A stretch of 61,368 bases of DNA from Deltaproteobacteria bacterium (lineage in GTDB: Bacteria; Myxococcota_A; UBA9160; UBA4427), in NCBI GenBank assembly GCA_019310385.1, contig JAFDEK010000023.1, forward strand, positions 1 to 61,368, given 5' to 3'. Below the pieces are notes generated by a model. It worked only from the letters and a program-made list of their open reading frames with translations, was not told where the DNA came from and searched no databases. Made by a program: the position numbers and the translations under genes. Below, one piece after another: positions 35,304-43,448 of this stretch (position 1 is the stretch's first letter; the number at the start of each line of letters is the position of its first letter).

Positions 35304-36361
35304 TGGATCTCTCCGTCGTGGTCGTGAATTGGAACACCCGGGAGCTCCTCCTGCGCTGCCTGAGCGCCCTCGAGCGTGAGCTGGCATGCCTCGCCGAGGC
35401 GGGCCGCCTCTCCAGCGAGATCCTCGTCGTGGACAACGGCTCGGGGGACGGCTCGGCCGACGCAGTGGCGGAGCGGTGTCCCGGCGCGAGGCTGATCCGG
35501 CTGCCCGAGAATCGGGGCTATGCGGCCGGCAACAATGCGGCGCTGCCCCTCGTTCGCGGCCGCATCGTGCTGCTCCTCAACAGCGACGCCCTGGTGACGC
35601 CGGGAGCGCTCGCAGCCTGCGTCGAGGTGCTGGACGCGACTTCGGGCGCCGGCGCCGCAGGGCCCCAGCTCTTGCATCCCAACGGGCACTTGCAGAACTC
35701 GATCCACGCCTTCCCCAGCCTGTGGACCGAGCTGCTTCCCACGCTGCTACTCGAGCTGCTGCTGCCGAAGCGCTTCCCGTCCAAGCGCCATTTTCACCAG
35801 GGCCCCATCGACGTGGACGCCGTGCTGGGAGCCGCGCTCTTCGTGAGCCGGGAGGCCTTCGAAGCGGTGGGCCCCATGCCGGCGGAGTACTTCTTCTTCC
35901 TCGAGGAGACCGAGTGGTGCTGGAGGATCCGCCGGGCCGGCTTCCGCGTGCTCCACGTTCCGGGCGCCCGCATTGTTCACCTCTCCGGGGCCAGCAGTAA
36001 GCGCAAGGACCCGGCACGGACGCGGATCGAGTTCCACCGCTCCCTCTACCACTTCCTGCGCGTGCACCGCGGGCCGGCGGTCGTCGCGGCCGCGGCGGGA
36101 GCGCGGGTCGCCCGGGGCTTTCTCTCCCTCCTGCTGGGCTGCCTGTTGCTCCCCTTCTCGCCGCGCCAGCGCCGGCGCACCCGGGAGCGCTGGCAGCTGC
36201 TGCGCTGGCATCTGTGGGGCTGCCCGGCGGGCTGGGGCCTCGCGCCCGCCGACTGGAGCCCGGCTCCGGCTCCGGCGGCTTCCGGGCCCCAGGGGCTGGA
36301 CGCGGACCCGAGAACAGGGAAAGCTCAGCGCTCGAATCTACCCGGCGGCGGAGTGGAGTAG
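35303..36361 (+). CDS. Family 2 glycosyltransferase (rhamnosyltransferase-like)
   Basis: The 352-residue protein begins 'DLSVVVVNWNTRELLLRCL', with 'VVDNGSGDGSADAV', 'NRGYAAGNNAAL', 'LLLNSDALVTPGAL' (DxD-like SDA position) and 'FLEETEWCWRIRRAG'. This is the GT2 subgroup of rhamnosyl/galactofuranosyl transferases. A short hydrophobic C-terminal helix ('FLSLLLGCLLLPF') may tether it to the inner membrane. The ATG shares one base with the waaF stop; the heptose kinase begins just after its stop. It most likely extends the LPS core. Confidence 0.9.
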   Translation: MDLSVVVVNWNTRELLLRCLSALERELACLAEAGRLSSEILVVDNGSGDGSADAVAERCPGARLIRLPENRGYAAGNNAALPLVRGRIVLLLNSDALVTPGALAACVEVLDATSGAGAAGPQLLHPNGHLQNSIHAFPSLWTELLPTLLLELLLPKRFPSKRHFHQGPIDVDAVLGAALFVSREAFEAVGPMPAEYFFFLEETEWCWRIRRAGFRVLHVPGARIVHLSGASSKRKDPARTRIEFHRSLYHFLRVHRGPAVVAAAAGARVARGFLSLLLGCLLLPFSPRQRRRTRERWQLLRWHLWGCPAGWGLAPADWSPAPAPAASGPQGLDADPRTGKAQRSNLPGGGVE

Positions 36362-36362
36362 G

Positions 36363-37451
36363 GTGGCGAGTCGAAAAGCGAGTCGAAAAGCGAATCGAAA
36401 AGCGGGCCGAAAAGTGAGTCGACGAGTGAGTCGAAAGACAAGGCCCCGGATCGAGCTGAAGCGTCTCGAGCGGCTGCTCGATGACTTCGCCCAGCTCCGC
36501 CTGCTGGTGGTCGGCGACGTGGTGCTGGACGAGTACCTCTGGGGAGACGTGGATCGCATCAGCCCCGAAGCGCCGGTGCCGGTGATGCACGTGCGCGGCG
36601 AATCGGTGGTGCTGGGCGGGGCAGGCAACGTCGTGCGCAATGTGGTCGCCCTGGGAGCTCGCTGCGGCTTCGCCTCGGTGGTGGGAGAGGATCCCGACGG
36701 TCGCCGGGTGGAGGCGCTGCTCGAGGAGCTGGGGGTGGGGACCGCGGGTGTGGTGCGCGATCCCGGCCGTCCTACTACCCGCAAGACCCGGGTGGTGGCC
36801 CGCTCCCAGCAGATCGTGCGCGTGGACCGGGAGACCCGGCAGCCGCTGGCGCCCGGCGTCGCCAGGGGGCTACTCGCCGCCACGGATTCGCTGCTCGAGG
36901 GCGCCGACGGTGTCGTGCTCGAGGACTACGGCAAGGGGCTCTTGAATCGCCGCCTGATCCGCCAGCTGATGACCCGCTTCGAAGGGGCGGGGGTGCCCGT
37001 CACGGTGGATCCCAAGGAGGAGCTCGGCCCCTTTCGCGGGGCCGCCCTGCTGAAGCCCAACCTGCGCGAGGCCGAGAAGCTCACGGGCATCCGGGTGCGC
37101 GAGCGCGCCGACCTCGAGCGGATCGCGCGCCGCCTGCGCACCAAGGTGGGCGACGCAGACCTGGTCATCACACGCGGCGGCGAGGGGATGACGCTCTTCC
37201 AGGCGGGCCGCCCGGCGGCCGACGTGCCTACCGTGCCCCAGGAGGTCTTCGACGTTCAGGGGGCGGGAGACACTACTATTGCGATCCTCACCCTGGCGCT
37301 GCGGGCCGGCGCGAGCCTCGTCGAGGCCGCGGTGCTCGCCAATGCCGGGGCGGGGGTGGTGGTGGAGAAGACCGGCACCGCGACGGCGAGCCGAGACGAG
37401 GTACGCGCACTGCTGCCCGCGGCCATCCGCGCGGCCGGGGAGGGGGCATGA
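36363..37451 (+). CDS. rfaE1: D-glycero-beta-D-manno-heptose-7-phosphate kinase
   Basis: This PfkB-family kinase corresponds to the N-terminal half of HldE. Motifs: '[23 protein letters not shown]', read in part, with substrate-binding 'GGAGNVVRN', and the catalytic 'GAGDTT' with Asp about 303. No cytidylyltransferase domain follows, so the second HldE activity must be elsewhere. The first 25 residues are a basic repeat ('SRKA' units) from a 12-bp tandem repeat. The GTG at 36363 follows 'ggagtagg', but GTGs at 36414 and 36426 inside the repeat are alternatives. It overlaps yicC by 4 nt. Confidence 0.92.
   Translation: MASRKASRKANRKAGRKVSRRVSRKTRPRIELKRLERLLDDFAQLRLLVVGDVVLDEYLWGDVDRISPEAPVPVMHVRGESVVLGGAGNVVRNVVALGARCGFASVVGEDPDGRRVEALLEELGVGTAGVVRDPGRPTTRKTRVVARSQQIVRVDRETRQPLAPGVARGLLAATDSLLEGADGVVLEDYGKGLLNRRLIRQLMTRFEGAGVPVTVDPKEELGPFRGAALLKPNLREAEKLTGIRVRERADLERIARRLRTKVGDADLVITRGGEGMTLFQAGRPAADVPTVPQEVFDVQGAGDTTIAILTLALRAGASLVEAAVLANAGAGVVVEKTGTATASRDEVRALLPAAIRAAGEGA
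36369..36428 (+). repeat. 12-bp tandem repeat, about 5 copies, at the start of the heptose kinase gene
   Basis: Units based on 'agtcgaaaagcg' from 36369 to 36428 (diverging in the last two) encode [16 protein letters not shown]. They give a strongly basic N-terminal tail and contain two further in-frame GTG codons. Confidence 0.9.
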
Positions 37452-38362
37452 GCAAAGATCGGGGCGCCGCTGGGGCGCGCAGCATGACGGGCTTCGGCCG
37501 GTCCTCCTTCGAGGTCGAGGGGATCGGCTTCGATCTCGAGGTGCGCAGCGTCAATCACCGCCATCTCGACTCCCGGGTGCGCCTGCCGCGCCTGCTCGCC
37601 GACTGCGAGGCGGACGCCAAGGCCCGCATACGGGAGAGGCTGCAGCGGGGAAAGGTCGACGTCACGGTCTCCATCGCGGGCGAGAGCGGCGAGGTCAGCC
37701 GGCTCGAAATCGATCACGAGGTGGTCGACCAGTACGTCCATGCCGCCCGACAGCTCGGCGAGCGCTTCGGCCTGCTCGGGACCCTCGACGTTTCCACCAT
37801 CCTCGGCATGCCGGGCGTGACGCGCTTCGCAGATGCGGGCTTCTCCGAGGGGGACTCCGGCGAGGCGCTGCTGGAAGGGCTGGATCGGGCCCTCGACGCC
37901 CTGGACGCCATGCGGCTCCACGAGGGGACGAGCCTGGTCGCCGACATCGATTCGCGTCTCTCTCGCATCGCGCTTCTCGTGGACGAGCTCGACAGCCGCT
38001 CGGGCCTCGTGCAGCAGGCGGTGCGCGAGCGGCTCGCGAAGCGGGCCGCCCAGCTACAGCAGGAGACCGGGCTCGTCGACGAGGCGCGCCTGCAGCAGGA
38101 GGTGGTGATCGCCGCCGATCGCCTCGATATTTGCGAGGAGCTGGCGCGCCTGCGCAGCCACGTGGAGCAGTTCCGCAGCGCCCTGGCCGAGGCCGGACCC
38201 GAGCATCCCATCGGAAGGCGCCTCGACTTCCTGCTCCAGGAGTTCGGGCGCGAGGCCAATACCGTGGGCTCGAAGGCCAACGATGCGCCCCTCGCCCACC
38301 ACGTGGTCGACCTCAAGACCGAGATCGAGCGGATCCGCGAGCAGGTCCAGAACATCGAGTAG
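37448..38362 (+). CDS. yicC: YicC/YloC-family endoribonuclease
   Basis: The 304-residue protein has the family start '[14 protein letters not shown]', '[14 protein letters not shown]' and the conserved C-terminal '[21 protein letters not shown]'. YicC proteins are hexameric RNases involved in RNA decay. The ATG overlaps the heptose kinase stop. The following order remA-gmk is conserved in Firmicutes and deltaproteobacteria. Confidence 0.95.
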   Translation: MSKDRGAAGARSMTGFGRSSFEVEGIGFDLEVRSVNHRHLDSRVRLPRLLADCEADAKARIRERLQRGKVDVTVSIAGESGEVSRLEIDHEVVDQYVHAARQLGERFGLLGTLDVSTILGMPGVTRFADAGFSEGDSGEALLEGLDRALDALDAMRLHEGTSLVADIDSRLSRIALLVDELDSRSGLVQQAVRERLAKRAAQLQQETGLVDEARLQQEVVIAADRLDICEELARLRSHVEQFRSALAEAGPEHPIGRRLDFLLQEFGREANTVGSKANDAPLAHHVVDLKTEIERIREQVQNIE

Positions 38363-38373
38363 GAGCCTCGAAA

Positions 38374-38727
38374 TTGAGTGGCAGTGTGGGAAAGGCAGCG
38401 GGCCCGAAGGCCCCGGTGAAGTCGCGAGCCCGGGATCGGGGCGCGGGGGCCGAGGGCGGCAGCGGCTCGGTCCGCATGCTGAACATCGGCTATGGCAATC
38501 TCGTGCTGGCGTCTCGGGTGGTGGCCGTGGTCTCGCCGAGCTCCTCCCCCATGCGTCGCCTGCGTGAGGAGGCTTCCGATCGCAACAAGCTGGTCGACGC
38601 CACCCAGGGGCGGCGGACCCGCTCCATCATCGTCACCGACAGCGATCACGTGATCCTCTCGGCCATCAATCCCGAGACCATCGCCGCGCGGCTCGCGCCC
38701 GAAGAGGGCGAGGGGGCGGGAGCGTGA
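38374..38727 (+). CDS. remA: RemA/DUF370-family DNA-binding protein with an N-terminal extension
   Basis: The conserved part starts at Met (38476) '[20 protein letters not shown]' and includes '[20 protein letters not shown]'. This is the RemA fold, which forms DNA-wrapping rings and activates matrix and osmoprotection genes in Bacillus. A TTG at 38374 with a strong SD ('aggag', 8-nt spacer) adds a 34-residue Gly/Ala/Lys/Arg-rich tail; the internal ATG has no clear SD. Total 117 residues against about 87 usually. It overlaps gmk by 4 nt. The function in Gram-negatives is unknown. Confidence 0.88.
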   Translation: MSGSVGKAAGPKAPVKSRARDRGAGAEGGSGSVRMLNIGYGNLVLASRVVAVVSPSSSPMRRLREEASDRNKLVDATQGRRTRSIIVTDSDHVILSAINPETIAARLAPEEGEGAGA

Positions 38728-39374
38728 GCGGCGCAGCGTCCCGGCGCGGGATCCCCTTCGTGGTGTCGGCCCCGTCCGGGACGGGCAAGACGACGGTGTG
38801 TCGCCTGGCGCTGACGCGGGACGAGGGGCTCGAGTTCTCGATCTCGCATACGACCCGCAAGCCGCGGGAGGGCGAGCGCAACGGCGTCGACTATCACTTC
38901 GTCGACGAAGAGCAGTTCCGCGACCTGGTGGCGTCGGGCGCCTTCCTGGAGCATGCCGAGTACGCGGGCCGCTGCTACGGCACGAGCTGGAGCTCCCTCG
39001 AAGCGCCCCTCGAGGCGGGCCGCGACCTGCTGCTCGAGATCGAGGTGCAGGGGGCCGCGCAGGTTCGCGAGGCCCGCGCCGATGCGCGTTTCGTCTTCCT
39101 GCTGCCGCCGAGCATGCGGGTGCTCGAGCAGCGCCTGCGCGGGCGGGGCACCGACAGTGACGAGGTCATCGCCGCCCGCCTCGCCCTGGCCGAGCGCGAG
39201 CTCGAGGCCGTGCGCTTCTTCGACTACGTGATCGTGAACGACCTGCTCGAGGAGAGCGTCGCGGCGCTGCTCGAGGTCGTGGGCGCCGAGCGGGCCGGGG
39301 ATACCCGGGAGCTGAGCGCGCGTTACGGGCGCGAGACCGTGCTCGCGAGCTGGCAGGGCCCGCAAGGCGGGTAG
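38724..39374 (+). CDS. gmk: Guanylate kinase
   Basis: The 216-residue enzyme converts GMP to GDP. P-loop '[10 protein letters not shown]' (15-24), then '[20 protein letters not shown]' and '[13 protein letters not shown]'. A GTG start overlaps the remA stop. The usual rpoZ is absent downstream; rel follows after a 196-nt gap. Confidence 0.96.
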   Translation: MSGAASRRGIPFVVSAPSGTGKTTVCRLALTRDEGLEFSISHTTRKPREGERNGVDYHFVDEEQFRDLVASGAFLEHAEYAGRCYGTSWSSLEAPLEAGRDLLLEIEVQGAAQVREARADARFVFLLPPSMRVLEQRLRGRGTDSDEVIAARLALAERELEAVRFFDYVIVNDLLEESVAALLEVVGAERAGDTRELSARYGRETVLASWQGPQGG

Positions 39375-39424
39375 CCGGGAGCCCGCGCGAGGCAAGCGCG
39401 CTCTGTGAGTCGGGAGGGGCCGCG

Positions 39425-39453
39425 TTGCCCGGCCGACCGTCGCCCGGTATCCT
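39425..39453 (+). promoter_or_regulatory. Candidate sigma-70 promoter for rel
   Basis: 'TTGCCC' (39425-39430, 4/6), 17-nt spacer, 'TATCCT' (39448-39453, 4/6), about 118 nt before the rel ATG. Weak matches, but the gmk-rel gap is one of the longer gaps in this gene-dense block. Confidence 0.3.
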
Positions 39454-39570
39454 CTGGTAGAGCGACGCAATGCCAACACCCCGTTCTTGAAAGGGATTTC
39501 CCGACAGGGATTTTTCGACAGGAAGAGACGGGCGGGAGAGCTTCATGCGCCGCGCGGGACCGCTGCGTAG

Positions 39571-41736
39571 ATGATTCGCTTCAACGACATCGCCGACCGC
39601 ATGCTCGAGTACAACCCGGGAGTCGATCTCGAGCTCCTGCAGCGGGCCTACGTCTACTCCGCCAAGGTCCACGAGGGGCAGGAGAGGCTCTCCGGCGAGC
39701 CCTATCTGATCCACCCCATCGAGGTCGCCGGCATCCTGGTCGACATGCGCATGGACGACGTCACCGTCGCCGCCGGCCTCCTCCACGACACCCTCGAAGA
39801 CACCCTGACCACCGGCGAGGAGCTCGAGCGCCTTTTCGGCGAGCGCGTGGCCTTCCTGGTCGACGGCCTGACGAAGATCGCCAAGATCGAGTTCACCTCG
39901 GTGCGCGAGCGCCAGGCGGAGAACTTCCGCAAGATGCTCATCGCGATGTCCAAGGACATCCGCATCCTCCTGATCAAGCTCGCCGACCGCCTGCACAACA
40001 TGCGCACCCTCCACTACATGAAGGAGGACTCGCGCCACCGCATCGCCGTCGAGACGACGGACATCTACGTGCCCCTGGCCCACCGTCTGGGCATCCACTG
40101 GATGAAGCAGGAGCTCGAGGACCTGGCCTTCCGGGCCCTCAAGCCCCACGTGGTCGAGGAGCTCGAGCGGCAGCTCTCCCGCAACCGGGACGAGCGCGAG
40201 CAGTACATCGAGGAGGTGATCGGGACCCTGGCCGCGCGGCTCTCCCAGGCGGGCATTCGCGCGGAGGTGACGGGGCGACTCAAGGACCTGGCCTCGATCC
40301 ACGCGAAGATGGAGAGCCAGGCCGTCGGCCTCGACGAGATCTACGACCTGATCGCCTTCCGCATCGTCCTCGCCGGTACCGCGGAGACCTGTTACGCGGC
40401 CCTGGGCATCGTGCACAGCATCTGGCGGCCGGTCCCGGGCCGCTTCAAGGACTATGTCGCGCTCGCCAAGGCGAACGGCTACCAGTCGATCCACACGACG
40501 GTGATCGGCGCCTATGGGGAGCGCATGGAGGTGCAGATCCGCACCGCGGACATGCACCGCGAGGCCGAGAATGGCATCGCGGCCCATTGGAAGTACAAGT
40601 CGACGGACGGCGTGCCGGACCCCGAGGAGGAGCGGAAGTTTGCCTGGCTGCGCCAGCTCGTCGAGTGGCAGGGGGAGCTGACGGACCCACACGAGTTTTT
40701 CGACGCCGTCAAGGTGGATCTCTTCCCCGACGAGGTCTTCGTCTTCACGCCCCGGGGCGAGGTGATCAATCTGCCCCAGCGTGCCACCCCGGTCGACTTC
40801 GCCTACGCGATTCACACCGAGGTCGGCGACCACTGTGCCGGCGCGCGGGTGAACGGGAAGCTGGTGTCCCTGCGCACCCGGCTCTCCGACGGCGACACGG
40901 TGGAGATCGTTACCAACGCCAGCCAGGTGCCGCGCAAGGACTGGCTCGAATACGCGGTGTCGAGCCGCGCCCGCAATAAGATCCGCCACGCGGTTCGCCA
41001 GGCCGGCCGCCAACGCAGCCGTCAGCTCGGCCGCGACATCCTCGACCGGGAGCTGCGACGCGCCGGCTTCTCCCTGGGCAAGCTCCTCGAGAGCGGCGAG
41101 TTTGCCGAGCTGGCCCGCCGGGAGATGCGCGACGGAACCCCCGAGTCCCTCTTCTCGGCGGTGAGCTACGGCAAGGTCTCCGCGGCGAGCCTGGTCCAGA
41201 AGCTCAAGGGCGAGGAGGATTCGAGCAAGGAGCAGAAGGCCCTCGTGGTCCCCAAGCGCCTGCGCGGACTCTTCCGCCGCGAGAAGCGCAGTGACTTCTC
41301 GGGGGTCCGGGTCAGCGGCCTGCCCGACGTGCTGGTGCGCTTCGGCGGCTGCTGCGATCCGCTGCCCGGAGACGACGTGGTCGGCTTCGTGACCCGCGGC
41401 CGCGGCGTCACGGTCCACGCCAAGGACTGCGCGCGGGTCTTCGAGCTGGACCCGGACCGGCGCATCGACGTCGAGTGGGACCTGGATTCCAATGTTCCGA
41501 GAAAAATCAAGATCCGGGTTCGCTCGAAGGACCAGCCGGGCATCCTGGCCAAGATCACGAGCACGATCTCCGCCGCGGGGGTGAACATCGGCGCGGCGAC
41601 GATCACCACCGGCCAGAGCCAGAGCGCGGTGCAGAGCTTCGAGATCTGGGTCGGCGACGCCTCCAAGCTCAACGCCCTCATGAAGGAGATCAGCAAGGTG
41701 AAGGGCGTGCAGTCGGTAGACCGCGTTCGCGGATGA
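39571..41736 (+). CDS. rel: Bifunctional (p)ppGpp synthetase/hydrolase Rel
   Basis: A long RelA/SpoT homologue of 721 residues. It has an HD hydrolase domain ('AAGLLHDTLEDT', about 67-78), a synthetase domain with 'RFKDYVALAKANGYQSIHT' (the RxKD form of bifunctional enzymes, about 291-309), a TGS domain (about 389-450; 'VFVFTPRGEVINLP') and a C-terminal ACT domain (about 645-721). Both catalytic halves look intact, so it should make and degrade the stringent-response alarmone. The stop overlaps the next GT2 gene by 4 nt, an unusual partner. Confidence 0.96.
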   Translation: MIRFNDIADRMLEYNPGVDLELLQRAYVYSAKVHEGQERLSGEPYLIHPIEVAGILVDMRMDDVTVAAGLLHDTLEDTLTTGEELERLFGERVAFLVDGLTKIAKIEFTSVRERQAENFRKMLIAMSKDIRILLIKLADRLHNMRTLHYMKEDSRHRIAVETTDIYVPLAHRLGIHWMKQELEDLAFRALKPHVVEELERQLSRNRDEREQYIEEVIGTLAARLSQAGIRAEVTGRLKDLASIHAKMESQAVGLDEIYDLIAFRIVLAGTAETCYAALGIVHSIWRPVPGRFKDYVALAKANGYQSIHTTVIGAYGERMEVQIRTADMHREAENGIAAHWKYKSTDGVPDPEEERKFAWLRQLVEWQGELTDPHEFFDAVKVDLFPDEVFVFTPRGEVINLPQRATPVDFAYAIHTEVGDHCAGARVNGKLVSLRTRLSDGDTVEIVTNASQVPRKDWLEYAVSSRARNKIRHAVRQAGRQRSRQLGRDILDRELRRAGFSLGKLLESGEFAELARREMRDGTPESLFSAVSYGKVSAASLVQKLKGEEDSSKEQKALVVPKRLRGLFRREKRSDFSGVRVSGLPDVLVRFGGCCDPLPGDDVVGFVTRGRGVTVHAKDCARVFELDPDRRIDVEWDLDSNVPRKIKIRVRSKDQPGILAKITSTISAAGVNIGAATITTGQSQSAVQSFEIWVGDASKLNALMKEISKVKGVQSVDRVRG

Positions 41737-42560
41737 GCGAAGCCTCCCTTTTGACCTCCGCTCCGGTAGGCGCGTGCCCCGGGCTCAGCGTCTGCGTGTT
41801 GGCCTGCGACGAGGAGGCCGAGCTGGCCCGCTGCCTCGACGCCCTGGCCTGGGCGGACGAGATCGTGGTGGTGGTGGACGCCAAGAGCCGCGATGGCAGC
41901 GAGAAGGTGGCGCGGGAGCGGGCCGCTCGCGTCGAGGTGCGGACCTACGCGGGTGACATCGAGCAGAAGCGTGGCTGCAGTGAGCTGGCGCGCAACGACT
42001 GGGTGCTCATCGTCGACCCCGACGAGGTGGTGAGCGAGGCCCTGGGCCGGGAGATCCGCGGCCTGCTCGATGGGGCGGGCGGGCAGAGAGGGCAGGGCGG
42101 ACCCGACGGCTACGAGGTGAACCGCGCGACCTTCCACCTCGGGCGCTGGATCCGCCACGGTGACTTCTACCCCGACTGGAAGCTGCGGCTCTACCGCCGC
42201 TCCCGCGCGCGCTGGGTCGGCCGGGACCCCCACGGCCGGGTCGTCGTCGAAGGGGCGGTGGGCCGCCTGCGCGAAGAGCTCGCCCACTACAGCTACCGCG
42301 ACCTCGCGGACCAGATCGCCCGCATCCAGTTCTTCAGCGATCAGTCGGCCCGAGCCATGCATCGCGACGGACGCCGGGCCCGGGTGAGCGACCTGGTGCT
42401 GCGCCCACCGGCTCGCTTCCTGCGCGCCTATCTGCTGAAGCGCGGCTTCCTCGACGGCACGGCGGGCTTCATCATCGCCGCCGCCACGGCGTTTCACGTC
42501 TTTCTCAAGTACGCGAAGCTGTGGGAGCGGGAGCGGGGCGCGGGCGGGACCCGTGGTTGA
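41733..42560 (+). CDS. Family 2 glycosyltransferase (LPS core, KdtX-like)
   Basis: The 275-residue protein starts its GT2 domain with 'LSVCVLACDEEAELARCLDAL', then 'VVVDAKSRDGS', 'DWVLIVDPDEVVSEAL' (DPDE metal site), 'FYPDWKLRLYRRSRARW' and the C-terminal 'FIIAAATAFHVFLKYAKLWE' hydrophobic helix. This is the subgroup near waaA in many bacteria (KdtX/WaaE-like), which decorates the LPS core. The ATG overlaps the rel stop. Its own stop lies inside the 15-bp repeat that starts the next gene. Confidence 0.9.
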   Translation: MSEASLLTSAPVGACPGLSVCVLACDEEAELARCLDALAWADEIVVVVDAKSRDGSEKVARERAARVEVRTYAGDIEQKRGCSELARNDWVLIVDPDEVVSEALGREIRGLLDGAGGQRGQGGPDGYEVNRATFHLGRWIRHGDFYPDWKLRLYRRSRARWVGRDPHGRVVVEGAVGRLREELAHYSYRDLADQIARIQFFSDQSARAMHRDGRRARVSDLVLRPPARFLRAYLLKRGFLDGTAGFIIAAATAFHVFLKYAKLWERERGAGGTRG

Positions 42561-42597
42561 GGGGAAGATGGTTGAGGGGAAGATGGTTGAGGGGAAG
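42553..42597 (+). repeat. 15-bp tandem repeat, 3 copies, at a start site
   Basis: Units 'rtggttgaggggaag' at 42553, 42568 and 42583, identical except for the first base. Each holds a start codon and an SD-like 'gagggg', and the upstream GT2 gene stops inside the first unit. Confidence 0.95.
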
Positions 42598-42867
42598 GGA
42601 GTGCGACGGATGGAGTCCACCGAGCCCGAGCGCGTTGCGGCCCCCGTCGAGGGCCGCGGCAAGCGACGCTTGCAGGTCGGTTTCGGCATTTTCGTCGTTG
42701 CGGGCCTGATCGCCGGCCTCACCTTGCTGCCCGCCGAGTGGTCCTGGATGCGGCGGTCCCTGGGTGGCCTGGTGATCGGGACCGGGATCGCCTTGATGAT
42801 CTTCGGCTGGCGGCTGCTCGTCTACGATGACGGCGACGATGACGGGTACGAGGACGAAGAGGGATGA
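42553..42867 (+). CDS. Small membrane protein with a repeated N-terminus
   Basis: A protein of up to 104 residues with two predicted spans ('VGFGIFVVAGLIAGLTLL' and 'SLGGLVIGTGIALMIFGW') and a very acidic Asp/Glu/Gly/Tyr C-terminus. No family is recognised. The first 45 nt are three copies of a 15-bp unit encoding MVEGK; each copy supplies an in-frame GTG/ATG and a 'gaggggaag'. The real start could be any of these or the ATG at 42610 ('MESTEPERVA'). It overlaps the GT2 end by 8 nt. Confidence 0.6.
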   Translation: MVEGKMVEGKMVEGKGVRRMESTEPERVAAPVEGRGKRRLQVGFGIFVVAGLIAGLTLLPAEWSWMRRSLGGLVIGTGIALMIFGWRLLVYDDGDDDGYEDEEG

Positions 42868-42892
42868 GCCTCGAAGCGCGGCGCGGCCCCCA

Positions 42893-43381
42893 TCAAGCGA
42901 AGGAGATCCCGCAGTCCGGACACGCCTCGCTCTCGGCCTGCAGCGCCGCCCCGCAGGCCGGGCACGCCTCCTCACCCTGCACGGCGTCCGGAGATTCGTC
43001 GGGCAGGACATCCCGCGCGATGGCGGCGTCGAGCTCACGAACCGGCGCGGCGTCCACCTCGCGCACGTAGAGACCGAAGAGGTCGACGTCGCCGAAGGAC
43101 TCGACGCGCTGTCCCTCCGGCGCGTCGGTCGGCTGGGCGGGATCGACTCGGTGCGCGACACCGCTCTCCTCGAGGGCGCCGGAGAGGGCGCGAATCCACG
43201 GGATGGGGGCCACCCGGATGCAGGTGAGCTCCGAGGCGGGTGGGAAGGCCTCGGCCTCGGCCTCCGCGGGCATCTCGCTCTCGGACACGAGGTCCACGTC
43301 GCACTCCGCACAGCGGCTCGCCATGGCGGTGTACTCCTCGTGGCACGCGGGGCAGATCTTGTACTCGGCTCCAGCGGTCAT
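42893..43381 (-). CDS. Double zinc-ribbon protein with a DUF2007-like middle domain
   Basis: About 162 residues: an N-terminal zinc ribbon 'CPACHEEYTAMASRCAEC', a middle region resembling DUF2007 putative signal proteins ('ALSGALEESGVAHRVD' and 'DLFGLYVREVDAAPVRELDAA'), and a C-terminal ribbon 'CPACGAALQAESEACPDCG'. I chose the ATG at 43381 because 'gaggag' lies upstream; an earlier ATG at 43420 has no SD. It is the last gene of the minus-strand purM operon, after the ABC exporter. Function unknown. Confidence 0.75.
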   Translation of the reverse strand: MTAGAEYKICPACHEEYTAMASRCAECDVDLVSESEMPAEAEAEAFPPASELTCIRVAPIPWIRALSGALEESGVAHRVDPAQPTDAPEGQRVESFGDVDLFGLYVREVDAAPVRELDAAIARDVLPDESPDAVQGEEACPACGAALQAESEACPDCGISFA

Positions 43382-43448
43382 GGCGAATACAGGCTCCTCG
43401 ATCGTGATGGGGGGTGGCATCCCAGGCGGCGCGGCCGTTGGGCTCGAC

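Noticed and set aside
39166..41418. A 750-codon antisense open frame over rel
   Set aside because: Low-complexity His/Leu/Val/Asp-rich shadow of rel; no recognisable domain.
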